Source of the DNA: Zobellia galactanivorans
Lineage (GTDB): Bacteria > Bacteroidota > Bacteroidia > Flavobacteriales > Flavobacteriaceae
DNA: 64,000 nt
Assembly (NCBI RefSeq): GCF_000973105.1
Contig: NC_015844.1
Span: forward strand, 3,220,501 to 3,284,500
Direction of reading: 5' to 3'
The position numbers were made by a program, and so were the translations under genes. The first letter of the stretch is position 1. Every line of letters starts with the position of its first letter. This document shows positions 9,584 through 19,932 of the stretch, piece by piece. The notes beneath the pieces were generated by a model. It had not been told where the DNA came from. It ran no database searches and worked only from the letters and a program-made list of their open reading frames with translations.

Positions 9584-11062
9584 TTAGAGGCTAAAAGTGG
9601 TACCTTCCTTACCGTCTTTTAGTTGGATGCCAAGTTCTGCCAATTGGTCACGGATTTTATCCGAGGTAGCAAAATCTTTATTTTCACGAGCTTCTTTTCG
9701 AAGTTCTATCAATAGTTCTACCACGCCGGAAAGCTTTCCGGCATCTTCGGTACTTCCTCCTTTTTGTTCCAATCCCAAGATATCGAAAACGAATGCGTTG
9801 AAGGTGTGGGCAAGGGTTTCCTTGTCGTTTGCCGTAATGCTTTCTTTTCCTTCCTTGATCAGGTTTACATGCTTGACCGCTTCAAAAAGGTTGGCGATAA
9901 GAATAGGTGTATTGAAATCGTCGTTCATGGCGTCGTAGCATTGCTGCTTCCACGTTTCTACGTCAAAATCACTACTTGATCCGGTTTCCAATCCTTCCAT
10001 GGCGGAAAGGGTGTCCATTAGGCGGTTGAATCCTTTTTCCGATGCTAAAAGGGCATCGTTGCTCAAGTCTAATATGCTGGTGTAATGCGCCTGCATCATA
10101 AAAAAGCGAACTACGGAAGGAGAAAAGGCCTTGCTAAGAATGTTGTTCTCACCGGTAAATATTTCACCGGGCAAAATATTGTTTCCTGTTGATTTGGCCA
10201 TTTTCTTGCCGTTCATGGTCAACATGTTGGCGTGCATCCAATATCGAACGGGCGAGTGGCCATAGCAGGCTTCCGCCTGTGCTATTTCACATTCGTGATG
10301 CGGAAATTTCAGGTCCATACCACCACCGTGAATATCAAAGGTCTCTCCTAAATACTTGGTGCTCATTGCCGTGCACTCGAGGTGCCAACCGGGGAAACCA
10401 TCTCCCCATGGCGAAGGCCAGCGCATGATGTGCTGTGGCTCGGCCTTTTTCCAGAGTGCGAAGTCTTGTGGACTCTTTTTCTCATCTTGACCGGCCAATT
10501 CACGGGTATTGGCAATCATATCTTCCAATTTCCGGCCGCTTAATTTGCCGTAATCGTGGTTTTCGTTGAACTTATTCACATCAAAGTAGACCGAGCCGTT
10601 TACCTCATAGGCAAGTCCTTTTTCAAGAATCTCCTTAATGATCTCTATCTGTTCGATGATATGCCCGGTGGCCGTTGGCTCTATACTGGGCGGTAAAAAA
10701 TTGAACTGTTCTAAAATATTGTGAAAATCTATGGTGTACCGTTGTACGACTTCCATAGGTTCCAACTGCTCTAACCTTGCTTTTTTTGCAATTTTATCTT
10801 CACCGTCTTCGGCATCGTCGACTAAGTGGCCGGCATCGGTTATATTACGTACATAGCGCACCTTGTACCCCAAATGTCTCAAGTACCTAAAGATCATATC
10901 GAACGACATAAAGGTACGGCAGTTGCCCAGGTGAACATTGCTGTAGACCGTTGGGCCGCAGACATACATGCCAATATGGCCTTCGTTCAAAGGTTTGAAA
11001 ATTTCTTTTTTACCGGAAAGGGAATTGTAAATCTTTAACGTTTGTTGCTGGTACAATTGCAT
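9584..11062 (-). CDS. cysS: Cysteinyl-tRNA synthetase
   Basis: 492 residues, a complete class I enzyme charging tRNA-Cys. The HIGH-type motif is HLGN at 44-47, just after Cys35 (a zinc ligand in CGPTVY). Further zinc ligands are Cys230 and the HHECE group near 255-259, and the KMSKS motif is KMAKS at 287-291. The ATG at 11062 lies 15 bp past the folE stop, so the genes are probably co-transcribed. Nothing unusual. Confidence 0.97.
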   Translation of the reverse strand: MQLYQQQTLKIYNSLSGKKEIFKPLNEGHIGMYVCGPTVYSNVHLGNCRTFMSFDMIFRYLRHLGYKVRYVRNITDAGHLVDDAEDGEDKIAKKARLEQLEPMEVVQRYTIDFHNILEQFNFLPPSIEPTATGHIIEQIEIIKEILEKGLAYEVNGSVYFDVNKFNENHDYGKLSGRKLEDMIANTRELAGQDEKKSPQDFALWKKAEPQHIMRWPSPWGDGFPGWHLECTAMSTKYLGETFDIHGGGMDLKFPHHECEIAQAEACYGHSPVRYWMHANMLTMNGKKMAKSTGNNILPGEIFTGENNILSKAFSPSVVRFFMMQAHYTSILDLSNDALLASEKGFNRLMDTLSAMEGLETGSSSDFDVETWKQQCYDAMNDDFNTPILIANLFEAVKHVNLIKEGKESITANDKETLAHTFNAFVFDILGLEQKGGSTEDAGKLSGVVELLIELRKEARENKDFATSDKIRDQLAELGIQLKDGKEGTTFSL

Positions 11063-11077
11063 GTTAGGCTTGCGCTA

Positions 11078-11758
11078 TTAAAAAGTGGTATCCAGGTTAA
11101 GGTAGTCTAAAAATTCGCGGCGTACGGCTTCGTTTTTGAATTTGCCGCCGTATTCAGCGGTTACCGTACTACTTTCGATATCGCGTATGCCACGGGAATT
11201 CACACAAAGGTGCTTGGCGTCGATTACACAGGCAACATCTTCGGTTCCCAAAACATTTTGTAGCTCCCTAACGACCTGTATGGTCAATCGTTCCTGAACT
11301 TGCGGTCTTTTGGCAAAATAATCGACAACGCGGTTCATTTTAGAGAGGCCTACTACCGTTCCGTTGGAGATGTATGCGATATGTGCACGGCCTACTATGG
11401 GCAAAAGGTGATGCTCGCATGTAGAGTAGAGCGTTATGTTTTTCTCTACCAACATTTCACCGTATTTATACTTGTTGCTAAAAGTTGATGATTTAGGCTT
11501 TCGGTCGGGGTGAAGTCCGCCAAAAATTTCCTTTACGAACATCTTGGCAACTCGGTTCGGGGTGCCTTTGAGGCTGTCGTCATCAAGGTCTAGGCCCAAA
11601 GTCAGCATTACTTCTCGTATGCTTCCTTGTATTCTTTTGATCTTCTCATCATCGCTCAACACGAACGCGTCTTCACGTAGAGGTGTATCTTCCGATGCGG
11701 AAACGTGGTCGTTTCCCATATCTTCAAATTGCTTTTCCAAAGTACTGTCAATTTTCAT
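11078..11758 (-). CDS. folE: GTP cyclohydrolase I
   Basis: Converts GTP to dihydroneopterin triphosphate, the first step of folate synthesis. About 226 residues from the ATG at 11758; a TTG at 11791 would add 11 residues. Zinc ligands appear in YSTCEHHLLP and DAKHLCVNSRG. The catalytic block GRAHIAYISNGTVVGLSKMNRVVDYFAKRPQVQERLT is intact. The N-terminal 50 residues are a variable, acidic, probably disordered tail. Upstream of cysS; folP, acting later in the pathway, is at 28438. Confidence 0.96.
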   Translation of the reverse strand: MKIDSTLEKQFEDMGNDHVSASEDTPLREDAFVLSDDEKIKRIQGSIREVMLTLGLDLDDDSLKGTPNRVAKMFVKEIFGGLHPDRKPKSSTFSNKYKYGEMLVEKNITLYSTCEHHLLPIVGRAHIAYISNGTVVGLSKMNRVVDYFAKRPQVQERLTIQVVRELQNVLGTEDVACVIDAKHLCVNSRGIRDIESSTVTAEYGGKFKNEAVRREFLDYLNLDTTF

Positions 11759-11958
11759 CTGCTTATATCTATTGGCATTTCTAATGCCCAATTCGTCTTA
11801 AAAAGTTTCGATACATTACACTTCGTGCTAAGTAAAACGAGGTGCAAAGATATACATAATATGGCACTTTACGTTCTATATGTCCTGATACACAACATAA
11901 ATTGGTGTTAAGAAAATCAACAAGGTACTTTTATACTATTAAGGTATAACCTGTTGAA

Positions 11959-13761
11959 ATGAGTCGTTTTATCATCGTGTGGTCTTTGTTGTTCTTTTTG
12001 GGTACGAGCGTCGTAAGGGCACAAGTTTCCCCAGATTGTGGCAATGCCGTTCCTATTTGTAGCAATACTCCCGTCAATGGGGGGACCACTGGATTCGGGA
12101 TAGATGACTTTGATAGCGCGGCGACCAGTGGGTGCCTAGAGCAAACCTTGAGCGGGGCCATTGAATCGAATTCGGCCTGGTACCGATTTAGAACCGGGGC
12201 CTCCGGACAATTAGGGTTTGATATAGGGATCGATACACTTGAAGATTGGGATTTTGCCCTGTACAAATCCAATGACTGTAATAACTTAGGGGAGCCCATA
12301 CGATGTAATTTTTTCGACAATCAAGATGAAAATCGATTTGTAGGGGTAGGGGAGGATCCTACCGGCGATACCGAAAACGTACAGTATGAAGATTGGCTTG
12401 AGGTTACCGCAGGGGAGGACTACTACCTTATGATCAACAATTTCAGCAACAATAATTCGGGTTTTTCAATTCAGTTTTCAGGGCACATATTCGTTACAAA
12501 CCCTTATGACGCATTGGATTGTTCGATTATAAATAACCTTTTAGGGCCGCCACAATCGGTTTGTGAGGGTGATATCGTCGATTTAAACGCTACGACCTCA
12601 GGAGCGACTACCTATAATTGGTACGTAGATACGGGCAGCGGTTTTACCCAAATTGCAGGGGAGCACGATGCCGTGTACCGTGTTGATGCCTCGGCAACCT
12701 ATAGGGTGGAGGTCGTACGTCCGAGTGAAACGATTATTAGTGAAGTTCAGGTACATTTTTCCGAACGACCCGTTACCGGAGCGGTTTCCGATGATGCTTC
12801 TTGTTCGTCCCTATCCGTCTACGATTTGTCTCAAAAGGATGTGGAGGCCCTTGGAGGGCAGTCACCGGACGATTTTGTGGTGAGTTATCACGCTTCTTTC
12901 CCCGATGCGACGAACGGGGCAAATGCCTTGCCCAAACAATACGAGGTGCCAACGGGTTCCCAAACGATATATGTGCGACTCACATCTGTGGGGAATTCAA
13001 AGTGTTTTGATGTGACGGAGCAATTTGAACTGGTCAATTTACAGACCCCCGACATCGATTTTCCATCGGAAGTATTTTTGTGTCAGTCCAATACCGGGGT
13101 CGTTATCGGTCCGTCCTCGCCGAATGTCAATTATAGCTATTTCTGGAGTACGGGGGAGACTACACCGAATCTTACGGTTTCCGAAGCGGGCGAATATAAA
13201 CTTACTGTCACCCATACGCAATCGGGCTTGAGTTGCAGTCGGGCCCAAAATGTAACGGTTTATATCTCACGGCCGCCACAAATTACCGGAATTGAAATCA
13301 ACGATCTTCAAAATGATAATACGGTTACGGTCTTGGTCGATACATCGGACGATTATGAATATCGATTGGACGAAGGGGCGTATCAGATGGGCAACACTTT
13401 TTATCAAGTGAGCCCGGGCATGCATACGGTAAGTGTGAATGACCCCAAAGGATGTGGGGCCGTAAGTGAGCAAATTGTGGTTGTGGGCTTTCCTAAATTT
13501 TTTACCCCGAACGGAGACGGAGTCAACGATATCTGGGGTATTGTCGGGGTTGAAACATTGAATTCGCCATCAATCTCTATTTTTGACCGCATGGGCAAAC
13601 TCTTGGCCCAGTTGGAACCGTCAAATCCTGAATGGGACGGTTATTGGCAAGGTAGGCCCTTGCCCGAATCCGATTATTGGTTTAAACTTACCTATGTTGA
13701 TGCTAGGGGGCAGACAGTAATGGCCAAGTATATCAACAACCATTTTTCATTGAAACGCTAG
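11959..13761 (+). CDS. T9SS type B sorting domain protein, Ig-like
   Basis: 600 residues. A signal peptide ends about residue 22 (VRAQ). An N-terminal domain (about 25-180) begins DCGNAVPICSN and includes SAWYRFRTGASGQLGFDI and a DYYLMINNFS strand, resembling a beta-sandwich adhesion domain. Ig/PKD-like modules follow to about 500. The last 85 residues are the gliding-motility type B C-terminal domain: FPKFFTPNGDGVNDIWGI, IFDRMGKLLAQL, WDGYWQGRPLPESDYWFKLTY, and a final FSLKR. Known for the family: export across the outer membrane by T9SS. It is paralogous to the next gene; the ligand is unknown. Confidence 0.9.
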   Translation: MSRFIIVWSLLFFLGTSVVRAQVSPDCGNAVPICSNTPVNGGTTGFGIDDFDSAATSGCLEQTLSGAIESNSAWYRFRTGASGQLGFDIGIDTLEDWDFALYKSNDCNNLGEPIRCNFFDNQDENRFVGVGEDPTGDTENVQYEDWLEVTAGEDYYLMINNFSNNNSGFSIQFSGHIFVTNPYDALDCSIINNLLGPPQSVCEGDIVDLNATTSGATTYNWYVDTGSGFTQIAGEHDAVYRVDASATYRVEVVRPSETIISEVQVHFSERPVTGAVSDDASCSSLSVYDLSQKDVEALGGQSPDDFVVSYHASFPDATNGANALPKQYEVPTGSQTIYVRLTSVGNSKCFDVTEQFELVNLQTPDIDFPSEVFLCQSNTGVVIGPSSPNVNYSYFWSTGETTPNLTVSEAGEYKLTVTHTQSGLSCSRAQNVTVYISRPPQITGIEINDLQNDNTVTVLVDTSDDYEYRLDEGAYQMGNTFYQVSPGMHTVSVNDPKGCGAVSEQIVVVGFPKFFTPNGDGVNDIWGIVGVETLNSPSISIFDRMGKLLAQLEPSNPEWDGYWQGRPLPESDYWFKLTYVDARGQTVMAKYINNHFSLKR

Positions 13762-13881
13762 CCATATTTTTTTTGGGGGGCAAGTGGCATTTTATCGATA
13801 AACTACCTGTTTTTTCTGTTTAAACATACTAAAATCAATGTTCCTGAGTTATCTAATTATATTGTTTTAGCCCCTTTACCT

Positions 13882-15306
13882 ATGCGCTTTTTACTATCAG
13901 TACTCTGTGTTGCGTTCTTTTATGCCACAGAAATTCAAGCACAAAATTCAGCTGACTGCAGAACCGCTATTCCTGTATGTGCCGACGCCCCAATTATGGG
14001 GTATGCCGATGGCACCGGAGCTATAGATGATTTTGATCCGGAGGTCATTACCGAAACCGGATGTCTTGAAAAAGGAAGTATTAGCGAAGCCAATATCGAA
14101 CATAATACCTCGTGGTTTGTCTTTAGGGCAGGTACCGATGGCCAAGTGGGTTTTGATATTGAGGCGCTGCCGGTCAATGGTTCGGGATCGCCTACGGCCG
14201 AATGGGATTTTGCCGTTTATGGGCCCGATGTCGATTGTGCCGATATTACTACCGGAGCGGTCGACCCTATTCGTTGTAATTACGAAGTGAACAATACCCG
14301 ATTTACAGGATTGGGCGTCAACCCTGAAAACGGACAGCAAGGGGTGCCTTCTACCACCCAAAACCTGAATACCTACGATGAGTACTTAGATGTGAGGGCA
14401 GGTGAGATGTACTATATCTTGATCAATAATTTCAATACCAATTTTGATGGCGACCCAGAGCCTTTTATGCTCACCTTTACGGGGAGCTCGGTACAGGCCG
14501 ATAAGGATACGGCTTTGGATTGTACCTTGCGTGATGAGTTTTTGGGCTTGGATATCATCGCTTGTGAAGGTGATCCGGATATTACCTTGAGTATGTTGAA
14601 TTCCCCGGCAGGTCCCGACTTTACCAATGTAGCCTGGTCTGTTGACTATGATGACGATGGTACGGTAGACGCACCTTTGGGCTCGGGTCCGTCGGCGACC
14701 GAGATAAACGTGCCAAGTCCGAATTCAGGAAGGTACTTTGTCGATATTACAACCACTGCGGGAGGTCATATTTATGATGATATTCTGATTACTTTCTACG
14801 GAATACCCGTGCTTGATCGTGTTGAAACATTGAACTCGAACCTATCGTTAGATCCCGACATGAACAATATCGAGATTTTTGTTGATGGTGATGGTGATTA
14901 TGAATATTCCATTAATGAGGGTGAATTTCAAGATGATCCGGTTTTTAACGATGTTCCGCCTGGAGTAAATACCGTGGTAATCAACGATAAGAACGGATGT
15001 GGTACTAGTGAACCTACCGAGTTTTTGGTGATAGGTTATCCCAAATTTTTTACTCCGAACAATGACGGGGCCAACGATACCTGGAATATTAAGGGAATAG
15101 AAGAGTTGGCTGATCCAATGGTGTTCATTTTTGATCGTTTTGGTAAGCTCTTGGCTCAGTTGGATACCAATTCGGAATGGGACGGGACACTGAACGGAAG
15201 ACCTTTGCCATCGTCTACATATTGGTTCAGGCTCGAATATTCAGAATCGGAAAACGGTATGGAAGTAGCTAAATTGACCAAGTCTTATTTTGCCCTAAAA
15301 CGATAA
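13882..15306 (+). CDS. T9SS type B sorting domain protein, shorter paralogue
   Basis: 474 residues. A signal peptide ends about IQAQ, then a domain beginning DCRTAIPVCADAP that is clearly homologous to the N-terminal domain of the preceding protein (same IDDFD, GCLE, VGFDI and YYILINNF landmarks). It has fewer Ig-like modules and the same C-terminal type B sorting domain (YPKFFTPNNDGANDTWNI to FALKR). Inference: a tandem duplicate that lost middle modules. It lies 120 bp downstream of its partner and is followed by a small hairpin at 15305-15330. Confidence 0.9.
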   Translation: MRFLLSVLCVAFFYATEIQAQNSADCRTAIPVCADAPIMGYADGTGAIDDFDPEVITETGCLEKGSISEANIEHNTSWFVFRAGTDGQVGFDIEALPVNGSGSPTAEWDFAVYGPDVDCADITTGAVDPIRCNYEVNNTRFTGLGVNPENGQQGVPSTTQNLNTYDEYLDVRAGEMYYILINNFNTNFDGDPEPFMLTFTGSSVQADKDTALDCTLRDEFLGLDIIACEGDPDITLSMLNSPAGPDFTNVAWSVDYDDDGTVDAPLGSGPSATEINVPSPNSGRYFVDITTTAGGHIYDDILITFYGIPVLDRVETLNSNLSLDPDMNNIEIFVDGDGDYEYSINEGEFQDDPVFNDVPPGVNTVVINDKNGCGTSEPTEFLVIGYPKFFTPNNDGANDTWNIKGIEELADPMVFIFDRFGKLLAQLDTNSEWDGTLNGRPLPSSTYWFRLEYSESENGMEVAKLTKSYFALKR

Positions 15307-15330
15307 AAGTCCGACATAGGCCGGACTTTC
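15305..15330. terminator. Short bidirectional hairpin between convergent genes
   Basis: An 8-bp stem (15306-15313 with 15322-15329) begins within 2 bp of the upstream stop codon. The T-tract is only three residues, so termination is plausible but weak. Confidence 0.5.
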
Positions 15331-15353
15331 AAATCGATATAGAAATACTTTCC

Positions 15354-16871
15354 TTAGAAATTCAGGGTGTAGCCCAAGGTAACGTTTGTATTTACGTTGT
15401 TTAACAATGCAGCAGTATTGATTCCGGTATCGAAAAAGTACTGCAATCTATCTTGTTCGGTTCGACTAATGGCCAAATCTAATCGGCTTCTTCTAAAGCT
15501 GTATCCTAGTCCTCCTGAGATTCCTGTAAGATCACCTATAATGTCACCACTTTCGTAAGGGCTTTGTTCATAGCGGTATCCGGCCCTAAGGCTTACGCGC
15601 TGAATTCGGTATTCGCCACCGACCCTAATGGTTGAAACGGCGCCTAAGGTTTCGGAAATATAAGTGTTCTCATTGGCGAAACCTGCGTCGCTGGTAGGTC
15701 TTAGTTGGGCATTCGACATATCTTGGTATCCATAATCAAAGCTTATAAGTCCGCTTTTACCAAATACGGCGGAAATACTTCCGGTAAGTTTTCCGGGGGT
15801 CTTGATCTGGTAATCGAATATATTGATGTAATTCAGGTTGAAAAATTGAAAACTGCTCTCCTTATTGGGGAAATTTGAATCTATTCCCTGAGAGAAATTG
15901 TCCGTCAGACGATACCAGGTAGGGGATTGATAGCTGGCTCCTACCCGTAGGAAATCGTTGACCTTGGCAATAGCTCCCAAACTTAGGGAAAAGCCGGAAC
16001 CTTCGGTTACGAGTAGGTTGTCAAAATCGATGTACCTAGCTGTGCCACTTCCTCTTTCATTGAAAGTTTCGCTGTACCTGTTCAATCTTTCGTAACGGAG
16101 GGTGTGAAAATTCAATGAGGCTCCAAAGTAAAGGTTGTCGCCGTATTGCGTTGCTCCGTTTACGGTGAACTTGCTATTGTATCCTGTGATATCTTGACGG
16201 AAATCGTGGTTGACATCGTCATAATCGGCATTTGAAAAATAGCTGGTGTTGTCTTCGGTATCGGAAACCGGTTCGATAATACCTGCTTGAAAACCTAAAA
16301 ATGCCTGTTGGCCTGCAAAGTTGAGTCCGTTCGTGGCGCCTATGGCTAAATAAGCATCACCGAGGGTTTCGTTTGCTTTTAACTTTAGGGGGGCCAATTC
16401 AATGCCTTCGGCGAAATCTAGGAAGTAATTGTCAACACCTTGGTTGCTTCTTCCTTGGGTAACCGAACGGGAATCAAAATTTTGAACCAAGTCATAGTTA
16501 AGGGCCAAGGTCAGTTTTTTCCAAGGGCTGTCGGCATCCGTAGACTTAAATACAAAAGCCCCGCCGATTTGGTTGATGTCGAAATTATTGGAAGATGTTG
16601 AATTTAAGCTACCGTTGAGGTCAGAATCGATTTTATTGGAATAATTCGTTCCCGATACGGAGAATAGGCCATTGTTGAAGACGGCACTACCTGCGGGGTT
16701 GATATTGAGGGCCGATAAATCGCCTCCCAGTGATCCGAAAGCGCCTCCCATGGCTTGAAATCGGGCCGAACCCTGAATGTTTTCGGAACTGTAACGTAAG
16801 ACGTCGTCAATATTTTGGGCGCTTGCGACAACACATGCCAACAGCCCTATGAATGTTATGTATTTTCTCAT
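15354..16871 (-). CDS. FadL/OMPP1-type outer-membrane transport protein
   Basis: 505 residues from the ATG at 16871 (the frame continues to a TTG at 16880). A signal peptide (about 1-19, VVASAQ) is followed by an N-terminal segment with FQAMGGAFGSLGGDLSALNINPAGSAVF spread over residues 40-70, typical of FadL/TodX barrels: an AMGGA...D.SA...NPAG hatch. The rest alternates beta strands and ends in aromatic LGYTLNF, a barrel C-terminus. FadL-like proteins admit hydrophobic compounds; the substrate here is unknown. It is 39 bp downstream of the low-complexity lipoprotein gene and probably in its operon. Confidence 0.85.
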   Translation of the reverse strand: MRKYITFIGLLACVVASAQNIDDVLRYSSENIQGSARFQAMGGAFGSLGGDLSALNINPAGSAVFNNGLFSVSGTNYSNKIDSDLNGSLNSTSSNNFDINQIGGAFVFKSTDADSPWKKLTLALNYDLVQNFDSRSVTQGRSNQGVDNYFLDFAEGIELAPLKLKANETLGDAYLAIGATNGLNFAGQQAFLGFQAGIIEPVSDTEDNTSYFSNADYDDVNHDFRQDITGYNSKFTVNGATQYGDNLYFGASLNFHTLRYERLNRYSETFNERGSGTARYIDFDNLLVTEGSGFSLSLGAIAKVNDFLRVGASYQSPTWYRLTDNFSQGIDSNFPNKESSFQFFNLNYINIFDYQIKTPGKLTGSISAVFGKSGLISFDYGYQDMSNAQLRPTSDAGFANENTYISETLGAVSTIRVGGEYRIQRVSLRAGYRYEQSPYESGDIIGDLTGISGGLGYSFRRSRLDLAISRTEQDRLQYFFDTGINTAALLNNVNTNVTLGYTLNF

Positions 16872-16910
16872 TCCTAGCAAATTTAGAGTAAGTTTATTCT
16901 GATTTTGGAC

Positions 16911-18134
16911 TTAGTTTCTACGACTTGAAGATGATCTAGAGCTTGATCCGGAAGAAGATCTTGTACTTCCTGAACTTCTCGAAGAGCTGCTAGAGCTTCT
17001 GTAGGTTCCGCTGCTCGAGCTGCTTCTACTTGAGCCTGACGACCTATATGTACTGGTTCTGGGCGTTGAGCTGCTTTTGTAGGTACTGCCACTGCTCGAT
17101 CTTGTACCCGAACTCCTGCTGTAGGTAGAGGTACGGGGAGTAGTAGAGCTGCTACGTTTGTAAGTGCTGCTTCTAGATGAAGAATTGTACGTAGGGGTAG
17201 CCCTGGTGCTTCGGCTCGTTCTGTACGAACGGTTTTGGTCGACGCCTACGCTTCTTCTTGAAGCTGCTGACGATCGGCTGCTGCTATAGCTTCTAGAAGT
17301 GCCTGTTGCCGAGCTTCGGCTTGTCCTGCTAGAGGAACCATTGGCAGAGTATCTAGGTGTAGCCCTACTGCTTCGGCTTGTCGCCGCGGTTCTTGTATAT
17401 CTTGCACTGTTTCCTGAAATGGCATTGGTATTGCTGTAGTAACCTCTTCTGCCGCGGTTGTACGCGTAGTGTCGGTTTCTGTACGAATAATTGTTGTATC
17501 CACTATAGTATCCGTAAGGAGGACACCAAGTGCCATAGCCGCCCCATCGGTAACCGTAATAGCCGCCGTAGAATCCGCCATATCCATATCCGTAACCTCC
17601 GTAACCTCCCCATCCCCAAGGGCTGTATCGGTTTCTCCAAGGGTTGTAATAACCGCCATAACCATAGTAGCCGCCCCATCCGATCCATGGCGAAGCCCAT
17701 CCGTATCCGGCGTAACCCCATCCACTGTCGTAAATGTTGATGTTTACACTGGTCGCATTGTCACCCCATCCTGCATAACCTGCATAATCATTGTCGTTTT
17801 TGTAATAATCGGTCAACTGGCCTTGTGAAATACTGTCTTGGGCCGATTCACTGGAATAAGAGTCGATGTCGGTGAAAATTTCACCTTCGAGCATTTGATC
17901 GAATTGGTCGGCCTGCTGTCCGAAATATTCGGAATATACATTGTCCTCATTCTGTTCTTCTTGCTGTTGTGGCCTAGATTGGCGCTCTACGCTGACTTGG
18001 GTGTCACTGGAATAAATTCCGTCATTGTCATAGTACGAGGCCGATTGGTACGACCCGCAAGATGCTGCAACAATGCCGATTACGGTACAAAGTGCAATGT
18101 GATGGATTTTACTGCGGGATGGTAAATGTATCAT
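16911..18134 (-). CDS. Low-complexity Gly/Tyr/Trp- and Ser/Arg-rich lipoprotein
   Basis: 407 residues, function unknown. A lipoprotein signal ends VAASC (Cys26). Residues 30-120 are acidic and Gln-rich with a DQFDQMLEGEIFTDIDSY segment. Residues 120-225 are dominated by Gly, Tyr and Trp. Residues 235-407 are almost only Ser, Arg, Thr and Tyr and strongly basic, ending SSRRN. The in-frame length, clean start and lipobox support a real gene despite long overlapping open frames on both strands. Its neighbours are an outer-membrane FadL-like protein downstream and divergent proS. Inference: an outer-surface or periplasmic protein whose tail binds polyanions or forms a gel-like layer. Confidence 0.8.
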   Translation of the reverse strand: MIHLPSRSKIHHIALCTVIGIVAASCGSYQSASYYDNDGIYSSDTQVSVERQSRPQQQEEQNEDNVYSEYFGQQADQFDQMLEGEIFTDIDSYSSESAQDSISQGQLTDYYKNDNDYAGYAGWGDNATSVNINIYDSGWGYAGYGWASPWIGWGGYYGYGGYYNPWRNRYSPWGWGGYGGYGYGYGGFYGGYYGYRWGGYGTWCPPYGYYSGYNNYSYRNRHYAYNRGRRGYYSNTNAISGNSARYTRTAATSRSSRATPRYSANGSSSRTSRSSATGTSRSYSSSRSSAASRRSVGVDQNRSYRTSRSTRATPTYNSSSRSSTYKRSSSTTPRTSTYSRSSGTRSSSGSTYKSSSTPRTSTYRSSGSSRSSSSSGTYRSSSSSSRSSGSTRSSSGSSSRSSSSRRN

Positions 18135-18230
18135 GGGTGCAATTTTTTATTGTTGAACATAGTAAAAATAAGTAGTTTTACCCAATTATTTTGCTAACAT
18201 AAGCACAAGTTTTGTGCCAAACTAAATATA

Positions 18231-19706
18231 ATGGGTAAGAATTTGACAAAGCGCAGCGAGGATTATTCCAAATGGTATAACGAGCTCGTAGTGAAGGCCG
18301 ACTTGGCCGAAAATTCAGGTGTTCGTGGTTGTATGGTAATCAAACCTTACGGTTTTGCCATTTGGGAGAAGATGCAGGCCGCTCTAGATAAGATGTTCAA
18401 GGAGACGGGGCATGAAAATGCTTATTTTCCGCTGTTCATACCCAAGTCGTACTTGAGTAAGGAAGCGAGCCACGTTGAAGGTTTTGCCAAAGAATGCGCC
18501 GTAGTGACCCACTACCGCTTGAAGAATGCCGAGGACGGTAGCGGTATTATAGTAGATCCCGATGCCAAATTGGAAGAGGAGCTTATTGTAAGGCCTACTT
18601 CTGAAACCATTATTTGGGATACGTATAGACGATGGATACAATCGTATCGAGACCTTCCCTTGTTGATCAACCAGTGGGCCAATGTGGTACGTTGGGAAAT
18701 GCGTACGCGTTTGTTTCTTAGAACTGCCGAATTTTTATGGCAAGAAGGGCATACTGCGCACGCTACCGAGGCCGAAGCAATAGAGGAGGCCGAAAAAATG
18801 ATGCGGGTCTATGCCGAATTTGCCGAAGAACATATGGCCATGCCGGTCATTCAAGGGGTGAAAACGGAAAGCGAGCGTTTTGCGGGAGCTATAGAGACCT
18901 ACTGTATCGAGGCTTTGATGCAAGATGGAAAGGCATTGCAGGCCGGTACCTCTCACTTTTTAGGACAGAATTTTGCCAAAGCCTTCGATGTTAAGTTCGC
19001 TAATAAGGAAGGGAAGCAAGAACATGTTTGGGCTACGTCATGGGGAGTTTCTACCAGATTGGTAGGGGCCTTGATCATGAGCCATAGTGATGATAACGGT
19101 TTGGTCTTGCCTCCAAAATTGGCTCCTATACAAGTGGTTATCGTTCCTATTTACAAGGGAATGGAGCAATTGGATGCCATTTCTGAAAAGGTCGCTCCCT
19201 TGGTAAAAGAATTAAGGGCCAAAGGCATTTCGGTAAAATTCGATAATAGGGATACCCATAAGCCTGGCTTTAAATTCAATGAATATGAATTGAAAGGGGT
19301 TCCGGTTCGTTTGGCCATAGGGAAGCGTGATCTAGAGAACGGTACCTACGAGGTGGCCCGAAGGGATACGTTGACGAAAGAAATCGTTCCTATGGACGAT
19401 GTTGTGGCTAAAATTGAATTTCTCTTAGAGGATATTCAAAAGAACATATATCAAAAAGCACATTCCTTTAGGGAGGATAATATTACCGAAGTCGATACCT
19501 ACGAGGAGTTTAAGAAGGTCTTGGAGGAAAAAGGAGGATTCATTTCCGCGCATTGGGACGGAACCAACGAAACCGAGGAGAAAATAAAAGAAGAGACCAA
19601 GGCAACTATTAGATGTATCCCCTTAGGTACTGAAAACAAAGAGGGAAAGTGCATGGTGACGGGAAAATTATCGTCAAAAAGAGTACTTTTTGCTAAAGCA
19701 TATTAA
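18231..19706 (+). CDS. proS: Prolyl-tRNA synthetase, archaeal/eukaryote-like class (ProS type 3)
   Basis: 491 residues. A class II synthetase lacking the bacterial-type editing insertion. Visible: motif 2 region [26 protein letters not shown] (about 150-180), motif 3 region [22 protein letters not shown] (about 265-288), an anticodon-binding domain starting [12 protein letters not shown], and the C-terminal domain with IPLG...GKCMVTGK near the end. This is the usual ProRS class in Flavobacteriaceae. The downstream region carries two tRNA-Glu genes rather than tRNA-Pro. Confidence 0.96.
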   Translation: MGKNLTKRSEDYSKWYNELVVKADLAENSGVRGCMVIKPYGFAIWEKMQAALDKMFKETGHENAYFPLFIPKSYLSKEASHVEGFAKECAVVTHYRLKNAEDGSGIIVDPDAKLEEELIVRPTSETIIWDTYRRWIQSYRDLPLLINQWANVVRWEMRTRLFLRTAEFLWQEGHTAHATEAEAIEEAEKMMRVYAEFAEEHMAMPVIQGVKTESERFAGAIETYCIEALMQDGKALQAGTSHFLGQNFAKAFDVKFANKEGKQEHVWATSWGVSTRLVGALIMSHSDDNGLVLPPKLAPIQVVIVPIYKGMEQLDAISEKVAPLVKELRAKGISVKFDNRDTHKPGFKFNEYELKGVPVRLAIGKRDLENGTYEVARRDTLTKEIVPMDDVVAKIEFLLEDIQKNIYQKAHSFREDNITEVDTYEEFKKVLEEKGGFISAHWDGTNETEEKIKEETKATIRCIPLGTENKEGKCMVTGKLSSKRVLFAKAY

Positions 19707-19723
19707 AAAAATTATGTTAGCTA

Positions 19724-19753
19724 TTGCGTTAGTTAAAAATAATTGTATTTTTG
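19724..19753 (+). promoter_or_regulatory. Promoter of tRNA-Glu/rpsT unit
   Basis: TATTTTTG at 19746-19753 is an exact match to the Bacteroidota -7 box TAnnTTTG. A TTG at 19724-19726, 19 nt upstream, fits the -33 position. Transcription would begin roughly 15 bp before the first tRNA. Confidence 0.65.
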
Positions 19754-19776
19754 CATCCGCAATTGCGTAAGGCAAT

Positions 19777-19848
19777 GGCCCGTTCGTCTAGGGGTTAGGA
19801 CGCCAGGTTTTCATCCTGGTAACAGGGGTTCGATTCCCCTACGGGCTA
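19777..19848 (+). tRNA. tRNA-Glu (anticodon TTC), copy 1
   Basis: 72 nt with a 7-bp acceptor stem (GGCCCGT with ACGGGCT), discriminator A and anticodon stem CCAGG/CCTGG around a 7-nt loop whose centre reads TTC. The T-arm is GGGG TTCGATT CCCC. CCA is not encoded. Identical to the second copy. Confidence 0.97.
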
Positions 19849-19932
19849 CAAAATACAAATGAACGATAGATAAACCCCTAATAAGGGTTTGTAAAGTCTA
19901 AAGTTCAGGGTCGTATTTAGAGAGTATGTATT

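Noticed and set aside
17246-17828. Long open frames on both strands across the low-complexity lipoprotein
   Set aside because: They result from biased codons of the Gly/Tyr- and Ser/Arg-rich gene; only the 16911-18134 frame has a signal peptide and lipobox.
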